The position numbers were made by a program, and so were the translations under genes. From assembly GCA_039000515.1 (NCBI GenBank), contig JBCFYV010009882.1:47213912-47277911 (forward strand): a stretch of 64,000 bases of DNA, given 5' to 3'. Source of the DNA: Timema cristinae. Its lineage: Eukaryota; Arthropoda; Insecta; Phasmatodea; Timematidae. A model generated the notes under the pieces. That model saw only the letters and a list, made by a program, of their open reading frames with translations, was not told the origin of the DNA and did no database searches. Positions 21,970-32,085 of the stretch are shown here, piece by piece (the first letter of the stretch is position 1; each line of letters opens with the position of its first letter).

Positions 21970-23270
21970 TTTAGAAAATTATTCCTTTTTATTTTACAAA
22001 ATAAATTGCGTAGCTCTTTACTTGATTTTTAAAATAATATAATATTAAAATATTGAGAATTATTGAAATAAATTCGTTTACAGGAAAAGATGATTTAATC
22101 ACATAAATTGGCAATCAAATATCACATGAATATTAGATTAGCTCAGCTTGTAAACAGGTGAGATACTCAAAAGGTAATTTTTTTGTCAAACTAGTGTTTT
22201 ACTTAATATGCCGGATTACCCTTTTTATTCACTAAAAAAAAATACATAATAAAATAAATAAATAAAATTAACATTTCATACAAAAACTTAATTCAATTAC
22301 GAGAGGCCAAGGTATTAATCTTTAAGAAAATTATTGTCTGCAATCTTTAATTGGCCACCGTTTTGTTTCTGTTCATTTGTCAGGGTGCCACTAAGGTTTT
22401 TCGACTTCAAGGGATGTATTTTACTGAATTTATGACATTACCAACAATTCCTCATAAAAGACCTACGGGACCCATTTTTATATATTTTTACCCCCTACTA
22501 AAAGACAATCTGGCACGCTTAATGACTGCACTTCAGGTCTGCTGACGTCTAAATTGGTCTGCGATTGACAAGAACAGCTCCCAGCAGGTAGATCAGGCAA
22601 GTAGGGAAAGTTGGCTCACGTGATGTGAACATACAGAACTGTCTGTTTAATTTGCTAACCATGTCGTGATGAAGGGTGTCTAGACACGCCAGTCTCTGGT
22701 TTAGACGACAATTTGGATGTGCATACCCATAAACATATTGTTTGGTTTGTGTAGACGATAAGTTACTTAATTCTTTGCCCATGTTTTACTATATACTTTC
22801 TAATACTTACATTTATTTGAGATAGAAGGGATAAAAGAAATACTTGAATTACTTTTTTGCCAAATTTTATTGTGAATTTCCTTTTATTCCACAATACAGT
22901 GCAATTTTCTTGATGAAATTGGAATCCATTAAAGGCCATCAAAATCATCGATTCTTTCAATTTTAATGTTAATTAAAAATATTGTTTTTCAATTTAAATA
23001 AAATAAATTTAACATTCTTACTGTGTCAGCATTTTGGTAGCATTTTCAATAAATATATTTATAGCATGATTGTTTCTAGAAGATCCAAACTAAATCCATT
23101 TAGATCTTGGGATAGTTTTAAATTTACTTTCAGCCTGATATAATTTTTTTTTTTCAAATTATCATCCAATAGATTTTTAATGAATTTACGTTTATTTATA
23201 ATGCATATTTTCTATTCCTACCTCGAAACAGCTTAGTTATTAATTACAATGCTCACTTATAGTTTTAATT
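21970..23270. other. A+T-rich stretch, no supported gene
   Basis: Short frames at 22351-22545 (+) and 22549-22782 and 22763-22960 (-) were read through without any family resemblance. The GC-richer part is 22500-22740. No SINE was recognised until 23275. Confidence 0.4.
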
Positions 23271-23274
23271 TTAC

Positions 23275-23522
23275 CCACTTCAGTGGCCGCGTGGTCTAAG
23301 ATGTCACTCTCGCAATAAACTAGACTGCCGATGATGGAGGGATTGGGGTTGGAATCCTGGTCAGGTGTACTGAAGGTATTTTTCTATAATGTTTCTTCAC
23401 TCTCCGTCCACGCAAATGTGGATACACTTCCTATAAATTAAACCTTACTCATTCATAAACCATTTGCCTAATAAGTACACCTGCATGTAACCCGAACCAG
23501 TAGTAAGACACAGCGATTTAAA
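23275..23522 (+). mobile_element. Family B SINE, nearly complete
   Basis: A good B reference: head CCACTTCAGTGGCCGCGTGG with TGGTCTAAG (Leu/Ser tRNA-like), GACTGCCGATGATGG, B box decayed to GGTTGGAATCC, TCAGGTGTACTGAAGG, CACTCTCCGTCCACGCAAAT and tail TGTAACCCGAACCAGTAGTA. Confidence 0.9.
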
Positions 23523-23635
23523 AAAATCTGTCTTGATTACAAACAGTTATAAATGTTTAAAACATTAATAATGAAATCATCTTAATCTCCTTTGATATAG
23601 CATTTAGTTGAGAAATTTGAAACAAAAAAACACGC

Positions 23636-23822
23636 ATTGGTGGACAAGGGGTCTAAGCCTCAATATCGACTGGTCTAGTGCTGCCGAAGATGAGGTGGTG
23701 ATTCAAATATTGGCAAGTTGCAGTGAGATATACCTTTTTTTCCTTCTCCCCGAACTCCCCGAAAATGAGGGTGGCTTTCATCCGAATAGACCTTATTCAT
23801 ACCTAGTCTATTATTTGTAGTT
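23636..23822 (+). mobile_element. Degenerate family B SINE
   Basis: GGTCTAAGCC, ACTGGTCTAGTGCTGCCG, GATTCAAATATTGGCAAG and CTTCTCCCCGAAC follow B order but are strongly mutated. A 70-codon frame covers it and is not a gene. Confidence 0.4.
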
Positions 23823-23837
23823 TTCCTATAACATTAC

Positions 23838-24067
23838 CATCCACTTCGGTGTTCAAATGATTTTACAACATACTGGACTTCAACTTCGGGGAGACCAGGG
23901 TTCGAATATCTATCAAGTGTACTGTATGTGGCCCTTTCTAAATGGCTTACATCTCTATCCAAACGCAAATACAAATGCGGTTACATATCCTTTAAATTCA
24001 ACTTTATTCAGCTCTATTACATTAGCGTATTATTGCACACGAACGGGTATAAGGACGCAGTACTAAA
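23838..24067 (+). mobile_element. Family B SINE
   Basis: Begins ATCCACTTCGGTG and has B box GGTTCGAATATC, then CAAGTGTACTGTATG, ACATTAGCGTATTATTGCAC and tail ACGAACGGGTATAAGGACGC. Confidence 0.8.
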
Positions 24068-24489
24068 ACATATTTAAATAAAACTTACATTACTTATAAT
24101 GAACTACTATGGTTATTTTAACTAAAATCAAATATTATTTGAAAGTATTAATTTATATATTTTCAAGTTTAAAATAATCAAAGATCGACTTTTAATGGCG
24201 ATATAGTAATCTTACGTGATCGACTGACAATTTTCATGGGACCCAATGGTCGATTGTAATAAAATAGTTGCCGATACCTGCTCTAGAACAATAAAAAGTA
24301 AATTATTGATACCTTTATTGACTCTAAGCCTTTTGTTTACGTTGAGGGACTGGCCTTCACACTTTTTTCACACCCTTCACGTTTTACTACCCTCCTGTGC
24401 TATTTGCATATTTACGTTTATTTATTACTTAACATTTTTCTCCATTGTCTTTATACCCATACAAATCATACACATTTTAAATACACAAA

Positions 24490-24670
24490 TGGGGTTGGAA
24501 AATTAAGTTATCATTTGTAGTAAGTGTACCTACATTTTCATGGAGTTAGAGTGAAACACTGTTTATCTAAAACAACAAAACTTAATACACTTGAGCACGA
24601 TTCGAGACCTTAACTCTCCGTCAATGGAAAATTACAATATATGGCTCTAACGTCAAGTCAGCGTTACCAC
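24490..24670 (-). mobile_element. Degenerate family B SINE
   Basis: Minus strand: TTTGTAGTAAGTGTACCTAC, TTTTCATGGAGTTAGAGTGA, GCACGATTCGAGACCTTAAC and TCTCCGTCAATGG keep the family order. The stretch from 24670 to 24950 shows nothing. Confidence 0.5.
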
Positions 24671-24951
24671 AGATGAGGATATAACAACATCCTAGAAGAT
24701 AAAATGACTAACCTCATAATTTATAAATGACAGGATTGGCTTAATGGATTCCAAGAGTCAACTCACTTTATTAACCATGGCGTTTGGTGGCAATTTGCGT
24801 AAAATTAGTTGAAAATTAACTATTTTCGGGCGTATAACTAAGAAGGATGGTAAAACGTGGTGATAAAAAAACTATTTTCACATATAATATTAAATAATTT
24901 TTTTTGTAGTAAATAAAACTCCAGACCTATTTAAACATAATTTGGATGTAA

Positions 24952-25259
24952 ACTATATTTGGAAATATTATTATTATTAGCACCGCGTCTTACTACCCGT
25001 TCGGGTTATACGCACTTACGTTAAAGTGTAATAGTAGGGTGACTGTGAGATGAAATGAAGGACCTACAGTTTAACGTGGAATCCGAACCACGGTGGCAGC
25101 CTGGCATTCCCCACATTCACAAGATGTCTTGTCAGAGGTGAAGGAAGGGTTTGGCAATCAGATAAATCTTTGCCGGGACCGAGGATTGAACCCCGGCCGC
25201 CAGCATAGAAGTCTGACACCTTACTCCTAGACCACCAGGTCACCGGATATTTCAAAATA
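24952..25259 (-). mobile_element. Family A SINE, full length
   Basis: Minus-strand element at about 24965-25246 with tail CACCGCGTCTTACTACCCG, complement of B box in GATTGAACCCCGGCCGCC, and head ending GGTCACC. Flanks ATATTTGGAAATA and ATATTTCAAAATA are a probable 13-bp target duplication with two mismatches. Confidence 0.92.
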
Positions 25260-25520
25260 ACAATCCTTTACTTAAGTATTGTGAGACAGCTGAACATTAG
25301 CAATGTGTTTCAACGTTCTGGAAGGCAACCAACCACCTTAAGGTGGGAAACAATAAAAGCATTATATTACATCTAATTTATATATATAATCTATATATAT
25401 TATATATTATATATATCCATATAATCTATATAGCATCCATCCATTTACTCTATCTAAGCTAATACCCTTTTTTTGAGCATTCCAATTTTTTTCAAGCAGC
25501 AAAATATAACCAATACTCAC

Positions 25521-25556
25521 CTGGAGCACCAACAAGATTGTGTTCTGATTCGTAGT
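25521..25556 (-). other. Candidate 36-nt exon
   Basis: On the minus strand a strong pyrimidine tract and acceptor (CCCTCCCCTCCCCCTAG) precede 36 nt that end in CTCCAG, followed by a good donor, GTGAGT. The 36 nt stay open in the frame giving YESEHNLVGAP, entering and leaving in the same phase. Short splice-like matches arise by chance in a window this long, and no partner exon was found, so this is only a candidate. Confidence 0.25.
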
Positions 25557-25559
25557 CTA

Positions 25560-26120
25560 GGGGGAGGGGAGGGATATAATTTTGGTGAGTAAATCTTCTT
25601 AGTGACCCGGTAGCGGACTGAACCACGTACTACAAAGATTATCCCAAATATCTTTGACCACATATATCTCTGCTAATAAAGTAGTACTTCATTTAAAAGA
25701 CATCACGTGTAAGTAGACCCACGATAGTCCCTTAGAACAGCATCTGTTTGATATATCCTATGCATGCCAGAGTCCAGGATCATTCACTCATGACAACGAT
25801 GGTCCATTGATACGTCAGTGATGGTCGTTGTCTCAAGCGAAGAAACAGTCACTGGTTGAAGGGTCGTGTCGTGTGTGGTTACATCAAGGTGAACATGGTC
25901 ATTCTTCTCTCTCGTGATTGTCTGTCACTTGCCAGTATTATGATATATGCACCTTACACCTGCTGACGAACCATCTAAGAAGAACTGCCTTATCATCTTG
26001 GAAATTTTGGGTCCTATAAACAGTGGCGTTAACGGACTCCTTTCTAAGGGGGGATAATTTTTTTACTCACCCTTATTATTAAACGTCATGTTTCAACAAC
26101 CATACTAACTATTAAAATAT
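25560..26120. other. GC-richer unclassified stretch
   Basis: Less A+T rich than its surroundings, with no recognised repeat. It could be unique sequence beside the candidate exon. No supported open frame. An imperfect dyad surrounds 25795-25835 (ACAACGATGG...GGTCGTTGTC). Confidence 0.4.

Positions 26121-26121
<1 letters not shown>

Positions 26122-26208
<87 letters not shown>
26122..26208. repeat. (AT)n microsatellite
   Basis: ACACACATACAT leads into about 39 uninterrupted AT units (26131-26208). Confidence 0.97.
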
Positions 26209-26211
<3 letters not shown>

Positions 26212-26254
26212 ATGATAAAAAAAGAGTAGAACCTCTTATTTTCAGAAGACATAT

Positions 26255-26395
26255 AGCAACATTTCAGTGGAGAAATGGTGGAAAACTATTTAGGAAAAAA
26301 ACATATTAGGACACATGACTTGGATTCGGAACCTGTCCCTCTTATCTGGCAAGTCAAGTAACTTATTTAAGGATAATTAATCGAGAGGAGTTTAT
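26255..26395 (-). mobile_element. Degenerate family B SINE fragment
   Basis: GAAAACTATTTAGGAAAAAA, GACTTGGATTCGGAACCTGT and TCTGGCAAGTCAAG follow the order of minus-strand B copies. Confidence 0.45.
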
Positions 26396-27072
26396 TTTAA
26401 ATCAAATCTACATCAGCATGGTAAGAATATGAAGGTACTGCATAGAAAAAATCATTTTAGAAAAAATTAGATTCCCGTAGCACTTGAAAATGGTAATCAC
26501 CCTTACCTTCCCTTGAACAGGGAACCAAAATGTAATACGTGAATAACACTTTGGTTTGATAAAACATAACGCTGGCGGGGTCTATTTTAACCTAATGGTC
26601 TGTAACTTAGTGCCAGCGTGCTTTACAGTTGTGTATGAATCAGTACCTTCCTGTTCGGGATAGAGTTCGAACCCTGATGAAGTGAAATTTGGGCTGGTTT
26701 TCCGTGAAAGGGATTATAAGCCTTCCACGGGGTTGATGTTGGAAAATTTCTCCTAATTCCTATCTTCACTTTTACTTCCCTACATAGCTTTGTTTTAAAC
26801 TATCAATAATCCCTGAGGACCTAAGCAGTAGTTATTAGGATGCACCACCCAGTGTAAGGACTACCTGTCTCAAGCCCCACAGTTATTGAAAATAGCCTAA
26901 ATTTCAAGGTCATTACCCAACTATAAACCATATTCCCCACCCTTGTATTTACCAGGTGAAGTCAAATCTCTACCCTACCCTCTCTTGGTTATTCCCATTA
27001 GCGTCATTTATCTCCCCTCTTTCCCCTCCATAAGGTCATTGACGCTAGATGACGCCATTAGAATTTTGAAAC

Positions 27073-27392
27073 CCTGCCCAAAAGGGGAATACATTGAGCA
27101 AAAGGGGTGCGTGTTTGATTAAAAAGGGTATGTATTAGGCCAAAAAGTGTAAGTACTAACCAAAAGGATAACCTAATGGGGCAAAAGGGACGCGTGTTTA
27201 AAGGTACAAAGTTAATAATAAAGGACAAGTATTGACCAAATGGGGTACAGACTTGAGGATGGGTGTACGTGTTTAGTTAAAATGGGGTAGAGAGTTGAAA
27301 AAAAGAGGTTCGTGTTCAAATAAAAAAGCTTAAGGAATCAAAAAATGGGATACGTATCAACCAAAATGGGGTAATAATTTTAGCAAAAGAGA
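27073..27392 (+). repeat. CAAAAGGGGTA minisatellite
   Basis: A dozen or so degenerate units of about 20-28 bp around CCAAAAGGGGTACGTGTT. Related units (AATCAAATGGGGCAAAAG) recur in the same orientation at 27890-27965, beyond the open frame. Confidence 0.75.
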
Positions 27393-27475
27393 GTTTTTTA
27401 GAAAGCGAATGGAATGCTCAGAAATTTCCGGAATTATAACATGTGATTCTTGATGAGAAAGATAGCTTTTCCTAG

Positions 27476-27748
27476 TTATATTTTGAGACTAATTTTAATA
27501 AGGAATTAGATGAATTTGTGAAAACCAGTCGTCACTTAGCCATCTACGACGATTTAATAGATCATATTAAAGACCGTAGCTCGACTAAGACTCCCACCGA
27601 TAAAAAAATAACAATTCCCTCCGACAAACCACGCACATTACCCTCTAAATCAAATGGGGCCAACGCCCTCAACATAGACAGAGTTCCTCCCGAATCAACA
27701 CGAATCACCCTCACCTGCAACTTCCTCGCTGGAATTCAAACCAAATGA
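27476..27748 (+). CDS. Open frame inside foldback element, unknown
   Basis: Open from after a TAG at 27473-27475 to a stop at 27746-27748, 90 codons, with no ATG. The predicted stretch is hydrophilic, rich in Lys, Thr, Pro and Ser (for example KTPTDKKITIPSDKP), without signal peptide, membrane segment or any motif I recognise. It is more GC rich than the flanking minisatellite, with codon-like composition. It might be a captured exon, a remnant of the element's own gene, or chance. The lack of ATG argues against an independent gene. Confidence 0.3.
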   Translation, partial: LYFETNFNKELDEFVKTSRHLAIYDDLIDHIKDRSSTKTPTDKKITIPSDKPRTLPSKSNGANALNIDRVPPESTRITLTCNFLAGIQTK

Positions 27749-28239
27749 GGTAGAGTATCGAGACACCATTTTTTTTTATTCAAATCGTATTTTTGTACAC
27801 CGATTTGGGTAAAATTATAGGGAAAAAATTTCTATTCAACAAATCCTCCCAGGAATTCTCGAGTGAGCTAATAAATCAAATTAGGTTGAAAATCAAATGG
27901 GGCATATAAATTGTGACAAAAAATCAAATTGGGCAAAAGATCAATTGGGCAAAATATTAAATGGGTGGGATTTAAACAACCTTATGAGGTCATCTAGGGT
28001 CAATGACCTAAGAAGGGGAAGAGAGGAAGGGAATGACGTCACCGGGGAAAGCCCAGGTGGCGAGAGAAAGGGGATATTTCGTTAGGGAAAAAACGGGTAT
28101 GGGGGAAATGGATATGGTTGATCAATGACCCTTAAAAAGAAGGTCTTTTCATTAAATGTGGCACTTAAGGTTTTCATACTGGGAGGTGTAATCCATTAAC
28201 GACCGCTTAGGTCCTCCAGGGATTATGGATGCAAAGGTT

Positions 28240-28555
28240 TAAACAGAAATATTATTATTATATTATTAGCACCGCATTTTACTACACGTTCAGGTTGTAA
28301 GCACTTACGCCAATAGGCAATGGTAGGGTGATTGTGAGATGAAATGGAAGAACTACAGCTTAACGTGGGATCCGAACCATGGTAGAGACCTGGGATTACA
28401 CACTTTCACAAGCTGTGATTAATAAACGTCTTATCAGAGGTGAAGGAATAGTTTGGCAATCAGATAAATCGGTACTGGGACCAAGGATTGAACCCTGGAC
28501 CCCCAGCACGGAGGTCTGACTCTTTACCCCTAGACCACCAGGTCAAACTAAACAG
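28240..28555 (-). mobile_element. Family A SINE in the foldback arm
   Basis: Minus-strand element 28247-28548 with imperfect ATT run, decayed tail CACCGCATTTTACTACACG, complement of B box in GGATTGAACCCTGGACCCCC and head CAGGTCA. TAAACAG at 28240-28246 and 28549-28555 is the target duplication. Confidence 0.9.
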
Positions 28556-28914
28556 GAGTAAAATTTAAGATATAGGCGTAGAGAGATGTGCCAGCATTCG
28601 TCAGGTGGAAGGCTAAAATTCCTTTTCACGGAAAACCACTTCTAATTTCACTTCACCAACGTTTGAATGTTGGAACCTTTGAATGCCCCTCAAAGGCATG
28701 GTTTGAATCAACAACAATTAAAATATTGAATAGAACGCCAAGGGGAGGGCTTTACATACGTTATGTCCATTATATTTTTCCAATCATATCTAAAAGCTGA
28801 TAAGCTGATGTGTGTTCATTTAATATATTATATCAACCTCATAATCTTACAATTAGATTAAAATCATTACTATCCCTCGTGTCAAACATGCAAATAAAAT
28901 GTTCTTTGGTCACT

Positions 28915-29145
28915 GTGTCTCACTAAACGTACGGGTTATATGCATATGAACAAATTATACTTTTGTGCGTGGGGTGAAGGACGTTTAATTTATAGTAAAT
29001 ACATCAGCTTTATCGTGAAGGGAGAATGGAAAGTCATTAATAAAAAAACACCCTTATTACACTCGACCAGGATTCGAACCTCGATCCACCTGTCATCGTC
29101 AGGTTAATGTAATACCTTAGCCCGCTCCTCTACCGAAGCAGATCA
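28915..29145 (-). mobile_element. Family B SINE
   Basis: Minus strand: decayed tail GTGTCTCACTAAACGTACGG, ATCGTGAAGGGAGAATGGAA, complement of the B box in GGATTCGAACCTCGATCC, and head TAGCCCGCTCCTCTACCGAA, closest to the B' type. Confidence 0.85.
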
Positions 29146-29149
29146 AAAT

Positions 29150-30780
29150 TCAATTAACATAGTTAAGTATGACCTATTTTAAGTTTTATTTATATCAGGT
29201 TATATATTAAATAGCTTTGAAAAAATGCATTTATATGAGCACACTACTTCTATATTAAATTAGGTTTCTTTAGGCATTTTCAGATATTTGATGCATCCTA
29301 GTCTTCTTAAGAAATGTTCGTTTTAAGTTTTGGGGAGTTAAGGTAGTTTGAGTATAAAGCGCATTAGTGGACATACAAGGTGGCCAGCTATATGGCACAC
29401 AGTGCCCCATGCCCTATGGCACATTTGAATTTCATAGAGGAATAGGACACATTTGTGGACCCCTCTGAGACCAGCTACTGATCACGAAAAAAAACACATC
29501 TGTCAAACCACTCGATTACGTCACATGACACATCATTAATATCTTTGGTGTTTTTGTCAATGTTAGCTTTATAGATTTGTTTGATAATTTGTATTATTTC
29601 AAATCATGCAAACATCTAAATTTTTAAACGAGCAACCCCGCGTGAAAATTACACAATACTTAGGCAAAGAGAGAAAAAAAAAATTAATAAAGCCTTTGTC
29701 TAAACTAAGGAAAATAAAGATTTTTATCAAATGAATAAAACACATAAAGACGTAAATTCTAGTTTAGAGAACCTTTATTTAAAAATAGAAAATGTATACC
29801 ATATAACTTAAATGAGGCATTCATATTTACAAGTTGTTAGAGAAAACTTCAGTTAAGACATAATTATTTGTTACAATTTCACCTGATGGCAAATATTCTG
29901 TTTGCCACCTTCTCTTTCCTCAATAAAGATCTTGAATCCGCTAAAGCACCGAGAGCGACACATAGCCCTAACCCCAGTGCTCCCAGTGATATGTCTGGAT
30001 ATGGAAGGGGGCTGAAAGGGGTTGAGAGGGGAAAATGGGCTACACAGTCCTAGTGGCTCCAAAGATGCATCTGGGCTAGGGGAGAGAGTGGGATAACCTT
30101 TTCGACCTCCGGTAAAAATTGTTGTAATTTTAATAGCGGTTGCACATATTGAAGTCAACATATTTCTTCTAAATACTCATTTATCAATTTATACAAATAA
30201 ATAGATCGACATTGGGTCTGACAAAATTTACATTTCCACATTTTTTCATGCCCTATTAATATGTTAAAATTAAATTTGGAATAATAAATGCTTTTTTAAA
30301 ATATATATCTTCCCATAAGTTTGAGAGGTTCTTTTATATTAATTGTTAAAAATATAGTACATTACAATAAAATTAAACATTAGAAAAAAATCATTTAATA
30401 CAGGTATTTATTAGTATAATAATTTTGTTAATATATTCAGGAGTGTTTTCTTTATTTCTTAACCCATTCTACTTTATTTTAGTAGTTTTTTCACAACCAA
30501 TTATATAAATATATAATTTTTCAGAATTACTTAGAGATTTATATAATACAATGAATGGTAAGTTAATGGATGTATAGCTCATGTTCGCATTTAAGTTATA
30601 CCCCCAATATTTATTATTTAGAAAAAATATACTATTTTAGAATACTATATAAATTAGAAAACATAAAAAGATAGATATTGAGATTGAATATAATGTATTA
30701 ACATTTATTAGCACTTTAGTCATTAATTTGTTTTATTGTTCAATTTATTTTTGATCCCATCATCGGGAAATTCAGATTAT
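29150..30780. other. Unclassified; includes a GC-richer patch
   Basis: Mostly A+T-rich. The patch 29871-30161 is GC richer, and on its minus strand holds a 96-codon open frame with Pro- and Ser-rich sequence, no known motif, an acceptor-like CTCTCTCCCCTAG and a donor-like CATCAGGTGAAA. It could be a unique exon-like piece but nothing confirms it. Confidence 0.35.
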
Positions 30781-30782
<2 letters not shown>

Positions 30783-30858
<76 letters not shown>

Positions 30859-30859
30859 G
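30783..30859. repeat. (ATT)n microsatellite
   Basis: About 25 uninterrupted ATT units. No SINE tail adjoins it, unlike most AAT runs in the window; TTAGCCTCTTTTTAC follows. Confidence 0.97.
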
Positions 30860-30861
30860 CC

Positions 30862-31836
30862 TCTTTTTACATATCTTTATGTATTATAGATATCAATGGT
30901 TGCTTTTAGAAGTCTGATACTACAAAATTAAAATCAAGCATAAAAAAACCTTCAAGATGTTTTTCTTTACAGATGTTTCGATAAGTTGAGGGGGAAGCTA
31001 CCAATGTTGGAGGTTATGCAAGACTAACATCACACAATGCAAGGTGTTGCCCACGAGACTTAACAATAGGTACTTAACCTCCTGGAAGTTCTGCAACTCT
31101 CCATACAATACTTACTGTCCAGATAGGGAGTAAACATAGCAACCTTCTCATGGATAAATAATGGAGACCACACTCCACTATCGTGCTACTGGTTTCCTTT
31201 TTAATGACATTAGTTGAAAACTTTCTAAGTAACCCAATTTTCAACATACTTGTACATTTTCTCTTCTTTTATCAAATTCTTGAGACATTCTATCCGTCTT
31301 ATTTCAGGGATCGTAATTTTGTCTAGGAAAACGCTCTAAAAAATGCAATTATTTTAAAAGTCAGCAAAGTCTATATCATAAATTCGTACATATATTCGAT
31401 TAAATAACGCTAACTAAAGTTATTTTAAGATTTTCTATCTTCCAATCATCGAGTATCTTTGACAAATGGATTTGCTTACCCAAGCTGTATTATTATTATA
31501 ATAACTATAATAATTATAATTATTAATAATATTGATATTAATAATAGTTATAATTGCTATATGTATCATAATTATTATTATTTTTATTTGAAAAGGACGT
31601 GTAGACTATTAAAAAAATCTTGAGTCCTCAAGAAATAAGCATTCATATTAAGTGAATACTTAATATCGACTAGTTGTGTAGTTGATCATCATAATTCAAA
31701 GTTGTGTTTTTTTTATTTAGGAATTTAGTTCTTAATTACTGAACATCATGTCATATTTATACAACTTTAAACTATGAGAAACCTAGTTAAACATTATTAG
31801 CATTAAAAGATCTCAACCTTTCAAACAGGAATTTTT
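30862..31836. other. Unclassified A+T-rich stretch
   Basis: Nothing supported. A GC-richer patch at 30990-31200 has no repeat relatives in the window. An imperfect self-complementary A+T run lies at 31490-31585. Confidence 0.4.
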
Positions 31837-31839
31837 TTA

Positions 31840-32085
31840 AATTGCGTCTCACTACCAGATTTGGGTTATAATTAAATATGTCACCTGCGCTAATGTATTA
31901 GGAATGAAGAAGGTTTGATTTAGAGGGAGTGTAACCTTACTTCTTTAAAGGGAGAGTGTAAAACCATTTAGGAAAAACACCCTAAATACACACCCAATAA
32001 AAATTTGAGACCCGACATACCCACCATCGGCAGTTCAGTCTGTTACGAGATTTATGCCTTAAGTCATTCGGTCACCGAAGCAGGT
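31840..32085 (-). mobile_element. Family B SINE
   Basis: Minus strand: tail TTGCGTCTCACTACCAG, ATTTAGAGGGAGTGTAACCT, complement of a decayed B box in AAAATTTGAGACCCGACA, head TCATTCGGTCACCGAAGCAG. Confidence 0.85.

Larger units (their letters stand above)
26590..28750. mobile_element. Foldback element with long inverted arms
   Basis: Left arm 26590-27053 and right arm 27989-28750 are inverted copies. Matching blocks, from outside in: TTTTCCGTGAAAGGGATTAT with its complement at 28610-28640, AATAATCCCTGAGGACCTAA with TTAGGTCCTCCAGGGATTAT (28208-28227), CACCACCCAGTGTA with its complement near 28180, and GTCATTGACGCTAGATGAC with GTCATCTAGGGTCAATGAC (27989-28007). The right arm carries a family A SINE (28247-28548). 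Between the arms lie a minisatellite (27073-27392 and 27890-27965) and a 90-codon open frame. The outer 26595-26700 part has a B-box-like AGAGTTCGAACCC. No transposase was recognised; the class is unknown. Confidence 0.75.

Noticed and set aside
27897..28085. 62-codon frame
   Set aside because: Made of minisatellite units and the foldback arm.
31100..31200. Strong donor-like site (GTAAGTATT) on the minus strand near 31107-31115
   Set aside because: No acceptor or convincing open frame upstream; single splice-like sites are expected by chance.
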